DNA of 64,000 bases from Capra hircus (Eukaryota; Chordata; Mammalia; Artiodactyla; Bovidae). Shown here piece after piece: positions 42,800 through 55,734 of the stretch. The notes under the pieces were generated by a model. That model was not told the DNA's origin. It searched no databases and saw only the letters and a program-made list of their open reading frames with translations. The stretch spans positions 186,001-250,000 of the forward strand of contig NW_017189774.1 of assembly GCF_001704415.2 (NCBI RefSeq), in the 5' to 3' direction. Numbering within the stretch: the stretch's first letter is position 1; every line of letters begins with the position of its first letter. Position numbers and translations under genes: made by a program.

Positions 42800-43410
42800 G
42801 GATTCATGCATCCCAATGTTTATAGCAGCAATGTTTACAATAGCCAAGACATGGAAACAACCTAGATGTCCATTGACAGAGGAATGGATAAAGAAGGCAT
42901 GGTACATATATACAGTAGAATATTATTTAGCCATTAAAAAGAATGAAATAATGTCATTTGTAGCAACATGGATGAGCCTAGAGATTATCATACTAAGTGA
43001 AGTAAGTCAGACAGATAAAGACAAATATTTCTAATATTTATATGTGGAATCTAAAAAAAAATGATACAAATGAATCTACATAGAAATTGGAAAGTGACTC
43101 ACAGACATAGAAAACAAATTTATGGTTACCAAAGGGGAAGAGGGTGGGAGATAAATTAGGAGTTTGGGATTAACATATGCACACATAAAACAGATAAAGA
43201 TATACACACTACTATACATAAAATAGATAAACAACAAGGACCTGCTGTATAGCATAGGGAGCTCTACTCGATAGTTTGTAACAACCTGTAAGGGAAAAGA
43301 ATTTGAAAAAGATTGTTTATATATGTATGAATCACTTTGTGGTACACTTGAAAATAATGCAACTTTGTAAATCACCTATACTTCAATAAACAAAGAAAAA
43401 AAAAAACAAA
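42800..43410 (+). mobile_element. L1 ORF2 end and 3'UTR with poly-A tail
   Basis: Forward L1, 5'-truncated. The ORF2 C-terminus (42816-43034) reads MFIAAMFTIAKTWKQPRCPL and VEYYLAIKKNEIMSFVATWM. The 3'UTR ends CTATACTTCAATAAACAAAG with an A-run at about 43396-43407. Confidence 0.92.
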
Positions 43411-44025
43411 ACCAAGTTACATTTCCGTTAATCCCTACCACCCCCGACCCCACCAGCTTCCCTTCTCTCTTGCCAGCCTTACTTCCCTCTTTCCTTCCAG
43501 CTCCCCCAACTGGCCATGTTGGGCCTAGTATTATAGACCCATCACATTCCTTGACTTTAACTATTTGACTGTATGCCTGCAGGGCTGGAAGAGTAACATT
43601 CAATTTTCTCATCAGCCAACATCCAGCATTGTCCGACAATTGACCCCCAAGCTACTTATCCAGCTTCGCATCACAGCACCTTCTTTTATAACATAGATCA
43701 TCAATTTTCATGTCTTTATACTTTTGTTCATACTGGCCACTCCTGTAACTTCCTCCCTTGTCCTTTGGGCTCCCTGCCATCTTATTCTGGTTCATACCAA
43801 CCTCTAATGTTATCTCCACCATAGAAAGTACCTTCTCCTTCTCTATGTGTTCCTAACACTTTGTATACACTCCCCCTATTGCATGTATCTTTTCTATTTT
43901 AAAACATCGCTATCCATGTGCCTGCCTGCTGGCTGCACTAGTCTCCATAATTCTGTCCTCTCCCTGTCAGCATCTCTAGTAACCTTCCTGAGTGGCTACC
44001 CAGTGAATGCTTCTTAAACCAAAAG
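43411..44025 (+). mobile_element. Probable L2 relic, very diverged
   Basis: CTAATGTTATCTCCACCATA, AGTACCTTCTCCTTCTCTAT and CTAACACTTTGTATACACTC resemble the L2 3' region. The assignment is tentative. Confidence 0.35.
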
Positions 44026-44029
44026 ACCC

Positions 44030-47000
44030 ATAATTTGTCCTCCAAATGTCATTTTATGTAGCATAGATTTTAGAAAACTCAAGACGTGCTTATATAAAAT
44101 CAACAGTGTAACTTTGAAACAGGATTTCTCTATCAACTTTTTCTGACAACAGTTTTACTTATCAAGACAAAGCAAGTCCATCATCATTAGCTGGGAATTC
44201 TTTTGTAAGATTTTTTCAAATTAGTAAAGATGTCATTAGCTGAATCACAAAACCCTCATTCTTTTATCATGTGTGACAATGATTCAAATGTCATTAAATA
44301 AGAATTAAAATATTTTTTGGATGATCTTGATTTTAACATGCATTTTAATATGTATTGATGGTGCTCTAATGAGGACTCTAGGTAGTAGAGTCACCATAGA
44401 TTAGAAATCATTTTTTCACTAATGCCAATTATTAAGGGTCAATTGACATTTTCCTCTTCAGATGTGATTTTCAGGTACAACTGGCCCAGAGATGTGAGCT
44501 GAATATGAAATACTTGATTCTGAAAGGCAAGTCACAGAAACCGTGCTGTTTTGGGAGATTAAAAATTGTTGCCTTCTTTGGGGTCAGCAGAGAAAAGAAA
44601 TAGCCACGTATGGAATGACTTCTCTTTGGGGAAATTGCTTTGTTTTTTAGTAGTTAAACAAGATTTATCTTCAGAAATGAAATGTTTCTCTGAATAATTT
44701 CTGAGGGATGCACTGCGATTGAAGCTTGCCCCTTTGACAATCAGTTTGCCCTTTCACATCATGCCATGCTCACTCACAACCTTCCCATAAACCAAGTAAC
44801 CAGTAGCTTCCTGCCAGTAAGAAGAGATGGAAAAATATACTGATGACTTCTCCCCGCAAGGTCTCTGGTTCAGAAACTCCCCCACCCAAGTCGAGGGGAA
44901 AGCCTGTTTGAGGTTCCTGAGCTGTTTTCTATCCATTTAGGTCACTTAACACCTTATCAAGCGGAGTCATTTAGAGAGCATTAAAATTAATGTCCGAGAA
45001 CATTAAATGTAAGTGAACATATCCGGGAGATTTAATCACTCTGTCTAATCAACCAAAAGGCTCTAAAAGCTAAACAAGTAGTCCATGCCAGGACTTCCAG
45101 CAGAAAGATCAACAGGCGCCGACATCCCTAACACCAGATCCCAAACTTCAAAACAAGGGCCAGTCAAAAGTGACAGATTCCAGCCACAGTGATCTATGGA
45201 GACTTTCTCGGGTGACCTGAGGTGGCAACTCCCAATGTAATGACTCATCAGTGAGGAAGAAACAGTGGAGAGGGTTCAGGAAAACAGTAATCTGGTTCTG
45301 ACATGTAATGTATGCCCAGAAACGAGTGTCAATTTCACCCAGATGGCCTTTTTAGCCTTGAAAAATTGGATCAACACAAATGAATGGAGTTCTGAAAGTT
45401 CAAAAGATTTTCTTTGAGAAAAAAAATAGATTGCTTCCTTAAAATCAAGCACTCAGATCTGCAATGCTATTTCTTCCAAATGTCTCTCATTACCACTCTG
45501 AATATTTTTGTCTTGGATTTATAGCAGTTTCAGTTTGTTTTCCCTCAAATCTTTGTTTATCCAAAGAACCCCTTATTTGTAACTTGGAAAAAAATTAATT
45601 CCCTTCAGATACTCAAAGGCCGTTGGTACCTACTGCAAATTCTACTTTCAAATGGGATTCCATTTTGAGTCAGTTTCAACCTGAATCTTTTTGTTCTGTG
45701 TGGTGGAAACACAGATTCATATTTCCACTGCCTTTTGTACTTTTCTTGTTAAGACTTCTAGGCCCTGAATCAGAAATTCAAGTTTTGAAAGCAGATTAAT
45801 AAAAAATTAGGAACAAGAAAAGATTTCTGTTCTCAAGAACACACATAGCTACCCTGAAGTCCCTGGGAGCAGTGGGTATGAGAGACTGGAGTCTGACTTG
45901 GCAGACAAATGTCTTTATTGCATTTACATCTTAGGCATGTGGATTGAAAAGACAAAGTCACTTAACAATTCACTTATGGAACCAAAACCCCAAGACCTGT
46001 TTCATCTTGGAAGATGTTCACTTGCCTTCCAGATGCTAACATGAGTAATCATGAAGCCTGTTGTGTATGGTGGAGGTGGGGGATGGGGGGGCAGGAGGTA
46101 GCAGAAGGTGTCCCTCAGGAAATTCATCACTGAAGTGGCTTTTGAGTAGCAGTGAGGTAGTCTTTGTGTTGGTTGGAAGACTTTTAAAATGCAGAGTTTG
46201 CAGAGAGAAGATGATAAGACAGAGTGGCCCTAGCCCATCTACTGTGTAATTAGCTTCTGCTAAAACTCAAGGCTCTTCAGTGATATGTTATCTTGTTGTC
46301 AAATTGAAAATGATTGCAAGAGATTTAACTCAAATCGCACTATCTCCATCCTGCCCACCCTCCACACACATCACCCACCCCAACACACACATGCACACAC
46401 AGACACACATGAAGGATCTGTAGGTTCCATTTAGAGTAGGTCTGCCCTTCCCCCATCCTGCTGAGTAAAATCTGCTACTTCTTTTGCAAAGTGGATAGTT
46501 GTTAGTCAGATCAATATAGATGAAAGCTATACACTCAAGAAGCCCACATGTAAAATTTTCCTTTGAGTTGTAACTGATATTATTCTCCATATATTTAGTC
46601 CTAACAAATGTAGCTTCCAGCCAGCTGGAGCTAGCTCAGTGTCTAAGAGTGTTAGAGACAGCCCACTTTTTTTTGGTGAGGGGAGGGCTATGGTACTTTA
46701 GTTACACTGAAGATTTGAGACTTTGAAGTGATTCCCTGGGTTCATTTCCAGGTTGGGGGCAGGGTGAGATGGGGATGGGAGGTCTGTTCAGGCTGGTTTC
46801 CAATCCAATCCTATTTGCAAGGGAAACCTGATCTCGCATACACAGAGCTCCTCAGAGCAGACCTTTGCTCTTAGAGGTGGGGGTCTCCAGTTTCAATTAT
46901 TTTTTAAAAAGGGAAAACCTGGACTCAATCCATCTAAGTGAAGGGCAGGGTTTTTTTAGCTTATTTAAGTCTCAAAGGAAAAAAAAAATCTCCCTTAGAC

Positions 47001-48080
47001 ATATCTCTTTGGTTACAAATCTATTTTAACCTTTTCCAGGCAAGACACATTTCCCTCCCCAGTTTCCAATCTGTAAATCTAAGGAACAGGGCTGTGCACA
47101 GGAACAGCCCTTTCAGATCCTTAAAGTGTGAAGTTAGTTGTTCCTCTATCATGAGTTGGCCAAGATGGCATCCTCACAACACACACTGTGCTAACTTCTA
47201 ACAGATTGTTGTCCTTGAATGTGACCACCTGACTCATCTGTGGGATTATTTGCCTCTCTTAGAGCATATATTACTGGAATTCTCAAGAGTTAAAAATGTC
47301 CAGACAGAAGGGAATCTTCCACAAAGCAAAGGGAAAATGAATTAGCAGAAAACCAGCAAGAAGTGAACAAAAATCTAAATTGCATTCCATAGAAATATGT
47401 ATACTTGGCTGAAACATGGCAAAATGGAGCCAAAAATGGAATGTTTTTAATCTAAATACTGCATCAATCCTCTGGTTTAATATAATATCTCGCTCCTTAT
47501 AAATATGGTTAAAAGTGATGAGCACAATCCTGAAAAAATAACCACAGCCAACAATGAATGCTTAAGAGATGGGCTGCTGGGTTTAAAGCACTGAGTCTGT
47601 CAGGCAGGAAGGAGAAAGCTCCTCTGGGAGAAGAGAGACCGTTACATCATTTGTAAATTGGTCCTGCTCATTTTATGAGGTATGTGACAGAGTTAAAAAA
47701 TCATTTATGCACAAATGTGTGGCCCATAAATCAATAAACAGAGGTATCATATCATTTCTAAAGGATAGTGCAACACAGATTCAGTGACTTTTCCTTACTA
47801 ATAATAACTTCAGAAATTGTTTCCATTCATTGCAGATTTTTATGAGGAGAATTTACAACCAGATCTCCATAATATTTCATGCAAGACAGCTTCTTTGGAG
47901 GGAACATTGCATTGGGCCACAGTGCATTGGCTCAGATCTGACTCAGTGTCTTGAATTCTTGGAACTGGCTAATAGAAGCCATGCCCCAAGAGACTCTAGA
48001 ATCAAGGTCAGTGCTCCACAGACAGGCTTAAAGACATTTTAAAAGATCAGGTGGAGAAAGGGTACTAAAAATGATCTGAC
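44030..48080. other. Largest repeat-poor block (4 kb)
   Basis: Apart from a G-rich tract (46068-46110) and a CA-rich tract (46360-46412) I recognise no interspersed repeat in about 4 kb, in a window otherwise dominated by insertions. No frame is longer than about 87 codons, and none has a motif or convincing splice context. It could be unique intergenic or intronic sequence holding regulatory elements; that is inference. Confidence 0.5.
46360..46412. repeat. CA-rich low-complexity tract
   Basis: Imperfect CACA/ACCC run. Confidence 0.75.
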
Positions 48081-48084
48081 ATGG

Positions 48085-48288
48085 AGGCAGGATGGCATAC
48101 TGGTTCCACATATGGATCTCAGAACCCAACTGTCTAGGTTCGAATCTGCTCCCAACCTCCAATTTTCTCATCTGTAAACTGAAGAGCATCACAACACCTG
48201 CCTGAGAGGATTGTTGTAAACATAAAATGAGGTTACACATATAAAGCACTCACAAGGTGACACAGAGTAAGCACTAAGTGAATGTTTA
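48085..48288 (+). mobile_element. MIR SINE, nearly full length, forward
   Basis: GGATGGCATACTGGTTCCAC, TAGGTTCGAATCTGCTCCC (B-box region), TTTTCTCATCTGTAAACTGA and CAGAGTAAGCACTAAGTGAA occur in order across 200 bp. It is the best preserved MIR in the window. Confidence 0.9.
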
Positions 48289-48382
48289 GCTCTTGCCTTT
48301 TGCCAATGGATAGGGGAAGTACCCTGACTACTGCTGGAAGAGGAATTCACACATGGCTGTCTCTGAGATTGTATCCACAGGG

Positions 48383-48605
48383 TGTGTGCATGCTAAGTCA
48401 CGTCAGTCATGTCCGACTTTTTGCGATCCTATGGATTATAGCCCAACAGGTTCCTCTGTCCATGTGGATTCTCCAGGCAAGAATACTGGAGTGGGTTGCC
48501 ATGTATCCTCCAGGGGCTCTTCCCGACCCACAGATCAAACTGTATCTCTTTTGTCTCCTGCATTGGTAGGTGGGTTCCTTACCACTAGCACCACCTGGGA
48601 AACCC
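48383..48605 (-). mobile_element. Bov-tA SINE with 11-bp TSD
   Basis: Reverse SINE with ATCCACAGGGT duplicated at 48372-48382 and 48606-48616. Confidence 0.95.
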
Positions 48606-48662
48606 ATCCACAGGGTCTTACTGGTTAAAATATCCTTCTGATATCAATATAAGAGCAAGAAA

Positions 48663-48712
48663 GGATGCAAATCAACTATACATCAATAAAATAATAACAA
48701 AAAACGAAACCA
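48663..48712 (+). mobile_element. L1 3'-terminal scrap
   Basis: CAAATCAACTATACATCAAT followed by AAAATAATAACAAAAAA is the extreme 3' end of an L1 with an A-rich tail. Very short. Confidence 0.5.
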
Positions 48713-48719
48713 ATTGACC

Positions 48720-49190
48720 ACATTAATAGAAAAAGAGGAGCAGGAAAAGAGAAGCATGAAGGCGTAACTGGTACCTTCTTGCTGGGCACCAAGTGCTTTA
48801 TTCCACTCAGTTTTTGAGCAATAGATATGGCTCTGGGACAAGTAATAGACCAATGAAACAAATAGATGTCATCCCTTGATGGGTGAGTCTTATAAATCTA
48901 CCTCTTCCTCCCACTTGTGGGCCTGAGGAATCTGGAGTAATCTTCTGCCACACAGAGATCACCATATCCCTCCTCTGGAGCCTCTGTGGTTTGGGACACA
49001 AGCCCCCAGACAGTTCACAATATAACACAGAACTAGCTGCTTTCAAAGTTTCAGGGGTTAGTGGAAAATGAACAGGCAATATCTTGATAATTTCTATGCT
49101 GTTTACTCATGTTATGTATTTGTTATTTTAAAACTGCTTAGTTCTCCAAAGGTCGTGAGCCAACATAAATCATATCCTCTACAATAAGAC
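48720..49190. other. Unassigned sequence
   Basis: About 470 bases; no repeat recognised. The opposed frames 48807-49079 and 48883-49071 cancel as evidence. Confidence 0.35.
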
Positions 49191-49194
49191 AAAA

Positions 49195-49960
49195 ATAAAG
49201 TGGAGGCTTGGCTCAAGATAGCAGATTAAGAACATACTTCTTCAACCCTTTCTGCCTAACATCATTAAAAAATACAGAAGAATATGTTTTATAGGAAGGC
49301 AATAAATGTAAAGCAGTGCTGATAAACAAGAAAGATTGCCATCAGGAGACCAGAAATGTTCAGGAATCTCTGGAAGATAAAAAGCAGATTGGACTGAAAC
49401 TAAAGCCAATATATGCACATGAGATCATTGCAAGCTCACAGACAATAGACAGAAGTAGCTGGAGGGGCTCCAGGATAACTCTTGGGGTAATTAACGGGGC
49501 AACTGTTTCCAATAAGAAGTCTAGAAAAAGAGATGAGAGAGATGACAGAGAGAAAAGAATAAAGAAATAACGGAAGAAATTTTCACAGAGCTAAAGACAG
49601 ACATGACACTTTAGTGATACAAAGTATCAGAGAGAATGAATGAAAAAAACACTCACTTAGATGTGTCCTGGTGAAATTTCAGAATCCCAAAGATAAATGA
49701 AAAACCCTAAAAGCTGTCAGAGAGCACACACAAAAGAACAAGAATCAGATTCACATCAGACTTCTCATCAATAATGTTGGAAGTTAGAGGATAATGAGAT
49801 AATGAAAATGAAAATGAGTTTGAATCTTATCCCTAGCCAAATAAGCTTTGATGCAAAAAGGTAAAATAATTTCCAGGCATACTTGGACTAAAGATTTCAA
49901 TCCACAGTCACTTTTGAAATTCTTGATGCTGTAGTTCAGCAAAATAAGTAATACAGCACA
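49195..49960 (+). mobile_element. Old L1-related 5' region or HAL1-like repeat
   Basis: AAATTTCAGAATCCCAAAGA, CCCTAAAAGCTGTCAGAGAG, TCAGACTTCTCATCAATAAT and ATCCCTAGCCAAATAAGC match a diverged LINE 5'/ORF1-type repeat common in mammals. Family tentative. Confidence 0.5.
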
Positions 49961-49969
49961 AAGATCAGT

Positions 49970-50333
49970 TCATCAGTTCAGTTCAGTCACTCAGTCATGT
50001 CCAACTCTTTGTGACCCCATGGACTGTAGCACGCCAGGCTTCCCTGTCTATCATCAATGCCTGGAGCTTACTCAAACTCATGTCCATTGAGTCGGTGATG
50101 CCATCCAACCATCTCATCCTCTCTTGTCCCCTTCTCCTCCCGCCTTCAATCTTTTCCAGCAACAGGGTCTTTTCCGATGAGTCAGCTCTTTGCATCAGGT
50201 GGCCAAAGTATTGGAGCTTTAGCTTCAGCATCAGTCCTTCCAATGAATATTGAAGACTGATTTCCTTCAGGATTGACTGATTGGTCTCCTTGCAGTCCAA
50301 GGGACTCTCAAGAGTCTTATCCAACACTACAGT
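49970..50333 (-). mobile_element. BovB 3'-end fragment, copy 6 (365 bp)
   Basis: The TTCAG-repeat 3' end at about 49976-49986 is followed by the C-terminal ORF2 region. The minus frame 49995-50327 shows LKLKLQYFGHLMQRADSSEK and MRWLDGITDSMDMSLSKLQ. It is truncated at AACACTACAGTT. It is more diverged than copies 3-5. Confidence 0.93.
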
Positions 50334-50434
50334 TAGTTGTATAAGTTTCTACTTATATGTAGAAAAATATGCAAAAACAAAGTACAAATAAGACATGATG
50401 GAAAGAAAGATGTACCATGTTCCTGGAAAGAAAA

Positions 50435-50650
50435 AGTGAACATTATAAAGATGTGAATTTTCCTGAAATTAATCTATATATTTGGTTCAGTTCTCATCAA
50501 AATCTTAATGGGATGGGTTGGGAGATGGGAGGAGGGTTCAGGAGGGAGGGGACATATGTATACCTTGTCTGATTCATGTTGATGTATGGCAGAGGCCAAC
50601 ATGATATTGTACAGCAATTATCCTACAATAAAAAATAAAAATAATAACTT
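50435..50650 (+). mobile_element. L1 ORF2 scrap and L1 3' end, forward
   Basis: The first part (AATTTTCCTGAAATTAATC) is internal ORF2. From about 50512 a ruminant L1 3'UTR follows, with a G-rich purine tract and an A-rich end (CAATTATCCTACAATAAAAA). They may be two insertions or one internally deleted copy. Confidence 0.7.
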
Positions 50651-50654
50651 TTTA

Positions 50655-50845
50655 AAATTCTGATAAGAGTTTTTAAAAGTTTATTGGAATATAATTGCTT
50701 TACAGTGTTGTGTTAGTTTCTGCTGTGCAACTCTATGTATCAGCTATACATTTACATATATCCCCTCCCTCTTGAGTCTCCTTTCTACCCATCTAGGTCA
50801 TCATAGAGCACTGAGCTGAGTTCTCTGTGCTATACAGTTGCTTTA
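50655..50845 (-). mobile_element. L1 3'UTR fragment, reverse
   Basis: AATATAATTGCTTTACAGTG to GAGTTCTCTGTGCTATACAG, reverse. It faces the forward L1 3' end next to it tail to tail. Confidence 0.82.
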
Positions 50846-51047
50846 AGGAATCTCTGGATGTTAATCTTCACACAAAACATAATGCCAACTTCACCTTGAA
50901 GGGGGTCAATTCAGACTCTTCTAGTTAAAGAACCAACCACTAAAATGCCCCACTTGAGCAGGTCTCTCAAAGTCAGAATGGTCTTCACTAGCATTGTTTT
51001 CATGTCCTGAAGAGAGCCCATCCTTTGTTGCAAAAACACATGTAGCA

Positions 51048-51144
51048 TCTTTATTTTAAAATTGAAGTATAGTTGATTTATAGTGTTGCGTTAATTTCTG
51101 CTGTACAGCAAAGTGACTCAGTTATACATAGATATACATTCTTT
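51048..51144 (-). mobile_element. 97-bp L1 3'-end insertion with 13-bp TSD
   Basis: A tiny reverse L1 fragment (TTGAAGTATAGTTGATTTAT, TACAGCAAAGTGACTCAG) between exact copies of AACACATGTAGCA at 51035-51047 and 51145-51157. Confidence 0.93.
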
Positions 51145-51159
51145 AACACATGTAGCAGC

Positions 51160-54100
51160 TTGTCCCTTGACAGCCATCATACTTCAACTTAGAAAAGCAG
51201 TGTCTTGAATTCACTGCTTAATTCTTCTCACAATAGCCAAGAAGGAAGTGAAATCCAAGGCCATGTTTTGATCATATTTCTGATTGTCACACTTCCTTTA
51301 AAAACTGAGACACAATCAGGAAACAGGTTGTTAACCATCAGTTGTTTTCCATGAATAAATCTGCTTGGGAGTTCAGGCACAACCTCTAATTTCTTTGTTT
51401 TCCAACACCCTTCCTTGCTGTACACATCACAGATTCTCTATCAAGACTCACCCAGATACACTGTTTTCTCCAGTTAAAATCATCACTCACAAAATAATCA
51501 CTAACTAAATGAAGGAAAAACACTCTCCTTCTGTACTCTGGGTTGTCAGTGATAAACAGAACAATAATAAAAATCATTGATTGCAACAATCATATATGCC
51601 CCACACATACGCCAAGAGTTGATTTACGCTCTAGATCAGTGGTTTCATTTAACTTTAGTGTGAAATGCCTGCTTTCAGGTACACGTGATAGTAATTGCTC
51701 TTCCTTTTGTTTGCAATTGATGTTTTGTAACATCCAACAGTGTTCTTTAACACCTTTTTGTTCTTTCTTTCTAAACAGAATATTTGTCATTAAATTTGCA
51801 GCTGCTAGTGCAATCTTCTGGGCAAATAGCCTATACCTGGGTATTAAGTCTGAGTATGTGCTTAACTCCATGAAATAAGGACTAAAATTAACAGAGGCTT
51901 CAACAGAGTAGTAGTTGACTTCTATCTCATATAATAGTCTGGACTTTTAGAAGGTTCAAGATTACCCTGGAGGCTCTGTTTCAGCGAGTCATCCAGAGAT
52001 CAAGGCTCCTCCTAGCCTATTATCCTGCCTTCTCTCAAGTGTTGGCCTCACCTAGATGGTCCACGATGGCTCACCACCACATCCAAATCTCAGACAAGAG
52101 ATGAAGGGTGTCCCTTTAAAAACACACCCTAAACGTTGCATACATCACTTTCCCTTAAATCCCATTGGCTAAAATTCAGTCACATGATACATGGCTTCAA
52201 AGAAACTGAACGCTTGTTTATTTATTGTGATTGTCCATGTACCCAACTAACATCAATTTCTCTTTCTGCAAATGAAAGGGGAACATGGATCTGAATGACC
52301 TCTAGGAGCCTCTGTCACATCCTGATTCTGCTATATGGTGGAAATCCTTGAATAATGCATCTTTAGTTTGGCATGTTCTTTGCTTTACTGAAAAAAATAT
52401 TAATTTGTTACTAAAAAAGCATTATAATATACTTTCATTGGAAATAGTCAATATTGTGTGATTTGTTAAAAAAGGACGCAAAAGCTGTGATACCTTTATG
52501 CAAACCCTCATGCAAAGTTTTATTTTTAAACTTAGTCATCAGCATATTTCCTAGTCACACTTTTCTCTTTTTTTGGCTGCTTATGTGAAAATCAAAATCA
52601 CACATTTACTTGTTACAGAACACACAGATACACAGTCTATATTTGTAATTGAGTCCTGCTCACTAAGTTTACACTATTTTTGGTTATATGTATGTTACCA
52701 TTTTCTTGAGTTCTTTTATACTTCATTGGACCATTTAGAATCATTGATTCAGTTTTTTGAATTGAGGACATACGAGCACAATAAACAACAGGAACAACAA
52801 AAAATATAACATCCACAAAATAACATACAAAAACAAACAGCCATCTTGTAACTGAATGATTAGGCAAGACAAGCTGATAAATTCTGTCCCTTAAGACTGT
52901 GATGATCTTTAGGAACATTAAAGAATTTCTGTGACCATTGTAATTGATCTTATATTTTTAATCTTGGGAGTATATGTAAATGAATTAATTTAATTGCCTT
53001 TTCCATAAATCTATGATACTCTTTCAGAACCACTTGAGGGAGACCATCAGGGACCCATTAGTGGTCTGAGGCCTGCACTTTGAGAAACACTTTTTCTTTA
53101 AATTGGCCTTAACGTGGTTAACGTGTTTATTTGCAGGGCTCAACTAATCAATTTCAGTCTTTATGAGGCAGGAGGGTGTTTGTCTCTGTTTGGGATGGAG
53201 GTGGGGGTGTGGTGGGTGATTTTAGGAGCAAGGGAGGGAGACAATCCAGAAATATTAAACTCCTATTTAAATAAAAATCCCATTAACAGAAATTTTAATA
53301 GCTCTGAAAATTAGCTTGAACCAGTCAGTGTTATAGTGTTTTACAAATTCACCTTTGCTACCCAGCTGTTGCTCTTTTCTGTCTTTACAAAGTTTTGGAG
53401 AGATACTTTAGATAAATATGCAATCTAAATTTCAATGATCCTTGAGCTGTTTAAATCTCTAGCAACACTGCTAATAGATTGACATTCTGAGAGTAAAGTC
53501 CTTATGAAAAATAGAGATCAAAATAACTGTCGACCTACCAGTCTTCCTTTGTGGACTTCATAGTGTGGGGAATTTGCACAAATGGAATATAATCTGCTAA
53601 AGACCATCTCCCTGGCATGTATTAAAGTTGAGGAATGCACGGCTAGTGAATGGCTTCCCTCTGGAACCTGGAAAGCCAACTGGGTCACTTTGCTCAGTTT
53701 CCTTCTCTTGACCTTCACTGAATCATAGCTCCAGTGCTTTGGGGAGCCTTCACCAAACTTTTGGAGATGATTAAGTTGATCTAGAGCAGCAGCAGTATAG
53801 ATATTTTCCAATCTGAAAGAAATCTGTAAGATTCTGAGCAGCTAGAGTGAGATTGATACCTACTTTAACACACTGGATTCAATATAGTGTTTTTCTGATT
53901 GAACTAAAATTGTGAAAATTGATGGACCAAAAGCCATTTGCTCACTTCACAAATTGGAGACTCTCAGGGCTATAAGAGACTTTAGATGTATGTATAATCA
54001 AACTTTTCTTCTACTCTACTCCACCTGGTAGTAGTGATTATAATATGGTACTGGTACCATATGGTGTGATACTGGTATGATTGTATGATACTGGTACTAT

Positions 54101-54320
54101 GTAACTTAGATGTTACAGTATATGTAAGGTTCTTCGACATTCTAGCGGGTATATCATTAGATCTTATGGAGAAAAATGAGGAAATCAGATTAGCACTGCC
54201 ATTCTGTAATACTACCACACACTTTTGTTTTTGAGCTCTGGAAAACTAAACAAGTAGTCTCCAAATGTCAAAATAGGAAGTAGCTCTCAGAGACTAGTGC
54301 CTTGAAGAATGATCTCAAGA
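51160..54320. other. Repeat-poor 3.1 kb with two possible old repeats
   Basis: Around 51900-52230 phrases such as CGTTGCATACATCACTTTCC and CCCATTGGCTAAAATTCAGT fit an old mammalian repeat I cannot name. Around 52985-53085 GTGGTCTGAGGCCTGCACTT and TGAGAAACAC look like a decayed hAT-type fragment. The rest is unrecognised. Near 54040-54110 the unit TACTGGTA recurs several times. Confidence 0.4.
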
Positions 54321-54329
54321 TAATTTACC

Positions 54330-54765
54330 ATATTTTTGGACTATATGCTCTTGCAGGACATTGCTGCTCCCCTACCGAAAGGTGGAGTGTATTTCCACTC
54401 TTTCTGAACCTGTCAGGCTTTTGTTACTGTCTTCACAATGTAGACCAGGCCCTAAAAGGCAATATGACTTCCACCTGCCCATTCCATCCCTTTCTTGGGA
54501 TGCTTGCTCTTGGAACTCAGCCAGCATGATGTGAGGAAGCCATGTGGTCACATGGAAAGGCTACTTGTGGGCAACTGCAAGACATTGTGAGTAAGTGAAT
54601 AGGCCCTCCAAAGATTTCAGCCTCTAGCTTTTGACACAATTGGCTGAGGCCAAGTAGAGCAGAACCCTACTCAAACTGCACACTTATGAGCAAAATAAAT
54701 GTTGTTATGTTAAGCCACTATCTTGAGATATTTGTTATGCAGCGATAGATAACTGGAACATAAGG
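54330..54765 (+). mobile_element. MLT1 LTR (ERVL-MaLR), forward
   Basis: AGCCAGCATGATGTGAGGAA, GTCACATGGAAAGGCTACTT and the 3' end TATGCAGCGATAGATAACTG match the MLT1 LTR in order. No internal region. Confidence 0.85.
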
Positions 54766-54769
54766 ATAG

Positions 54770-55730
54770 CAGAGAAATTTGACAGCAGCTTGAGGGATTG
54801 TTGGGACAAGAGAGAATGGAGATAAAAGTTAACATAGGATGTGTTGAGAGATGCAGAAGGGTAATGATGAGTTTGGTTTTAGGTGTTCTGTGTGTGAACT
54901 GCCTGAGAGGAGTATCTGAGTAGAAATCTCCAATAAGCATTTGGATATAATTGGTCAGAGAAGTAATATATAATGGATGAGAGAATTTACCTCTCTGAAA
55001 AGAATATTAGCCTGGGAGGTGAGAGACCTTGGTTCATTTCTGACTCAGCTACTAATTTGCTTGATGAGCAAGCTCTTCTTCATCTCTCAGAATCACTGTC
55101 TCTTGTGTACACTAAAAGATGTGGAATTTTAACATCCTTTTCTTCTCTAACAAATCTAACTTGAATTTCTCAAAGTAATGTCTCCAATGACCTCATAAGA
55201 AGCTCTTGTATATTCAGAAAATATAATTTGCCCTGAAAACATCAACCTTAGGAAGTTCTCATCTTATAGTGTGCTTCCCCAGCTACAAACAGGAATAATA
55301 CACTTCTACTTTTCTAAGCATTCCTAACCTAGACAGGTTGGAACATGTTGTAACCATTACTCTCAAACTGATTATACTAAATAGTTTCCAAAGTTGGCTT
55401 CCTGCCTTTATCCATGGAGCTATTCCCCATATCATGAGTTCAATGTGATTCTTAACTTTTGGGGAATTTTTATGAAAGCTAGGTGGATTCTCTCCAGAAC
55501 GATGAACATATATCTTTACACAACTTTTTGAACAACCTTGATTAGTTCACAGACCCTTCTCCCCATGTTGAAGCCAGAACGCAGGCCAGCAGGCTCAGAC
55601 CTTCCATGAATTAAGACCATTCCATGATCTTTACCAGTAGTTTGACTTCTAAACAATACTTACTGTGTAAACATGGGGAGGTTTCTTAAATTTCCTGCCC
55701 TCCTGTCTCATTTATTGCTTCACTATAATC
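54770..55730. other. Mostly unassigned, with a weak MIR
   Basis: The 55010-55110 stretch (CTGGGAGGTGAGAGACCTTG, TCTGACTCAGCTACTAATTT) may be a MIR core. Nothing else recognised. Confidence 0.35.
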
Positions 55731-55734
55731 TGTT

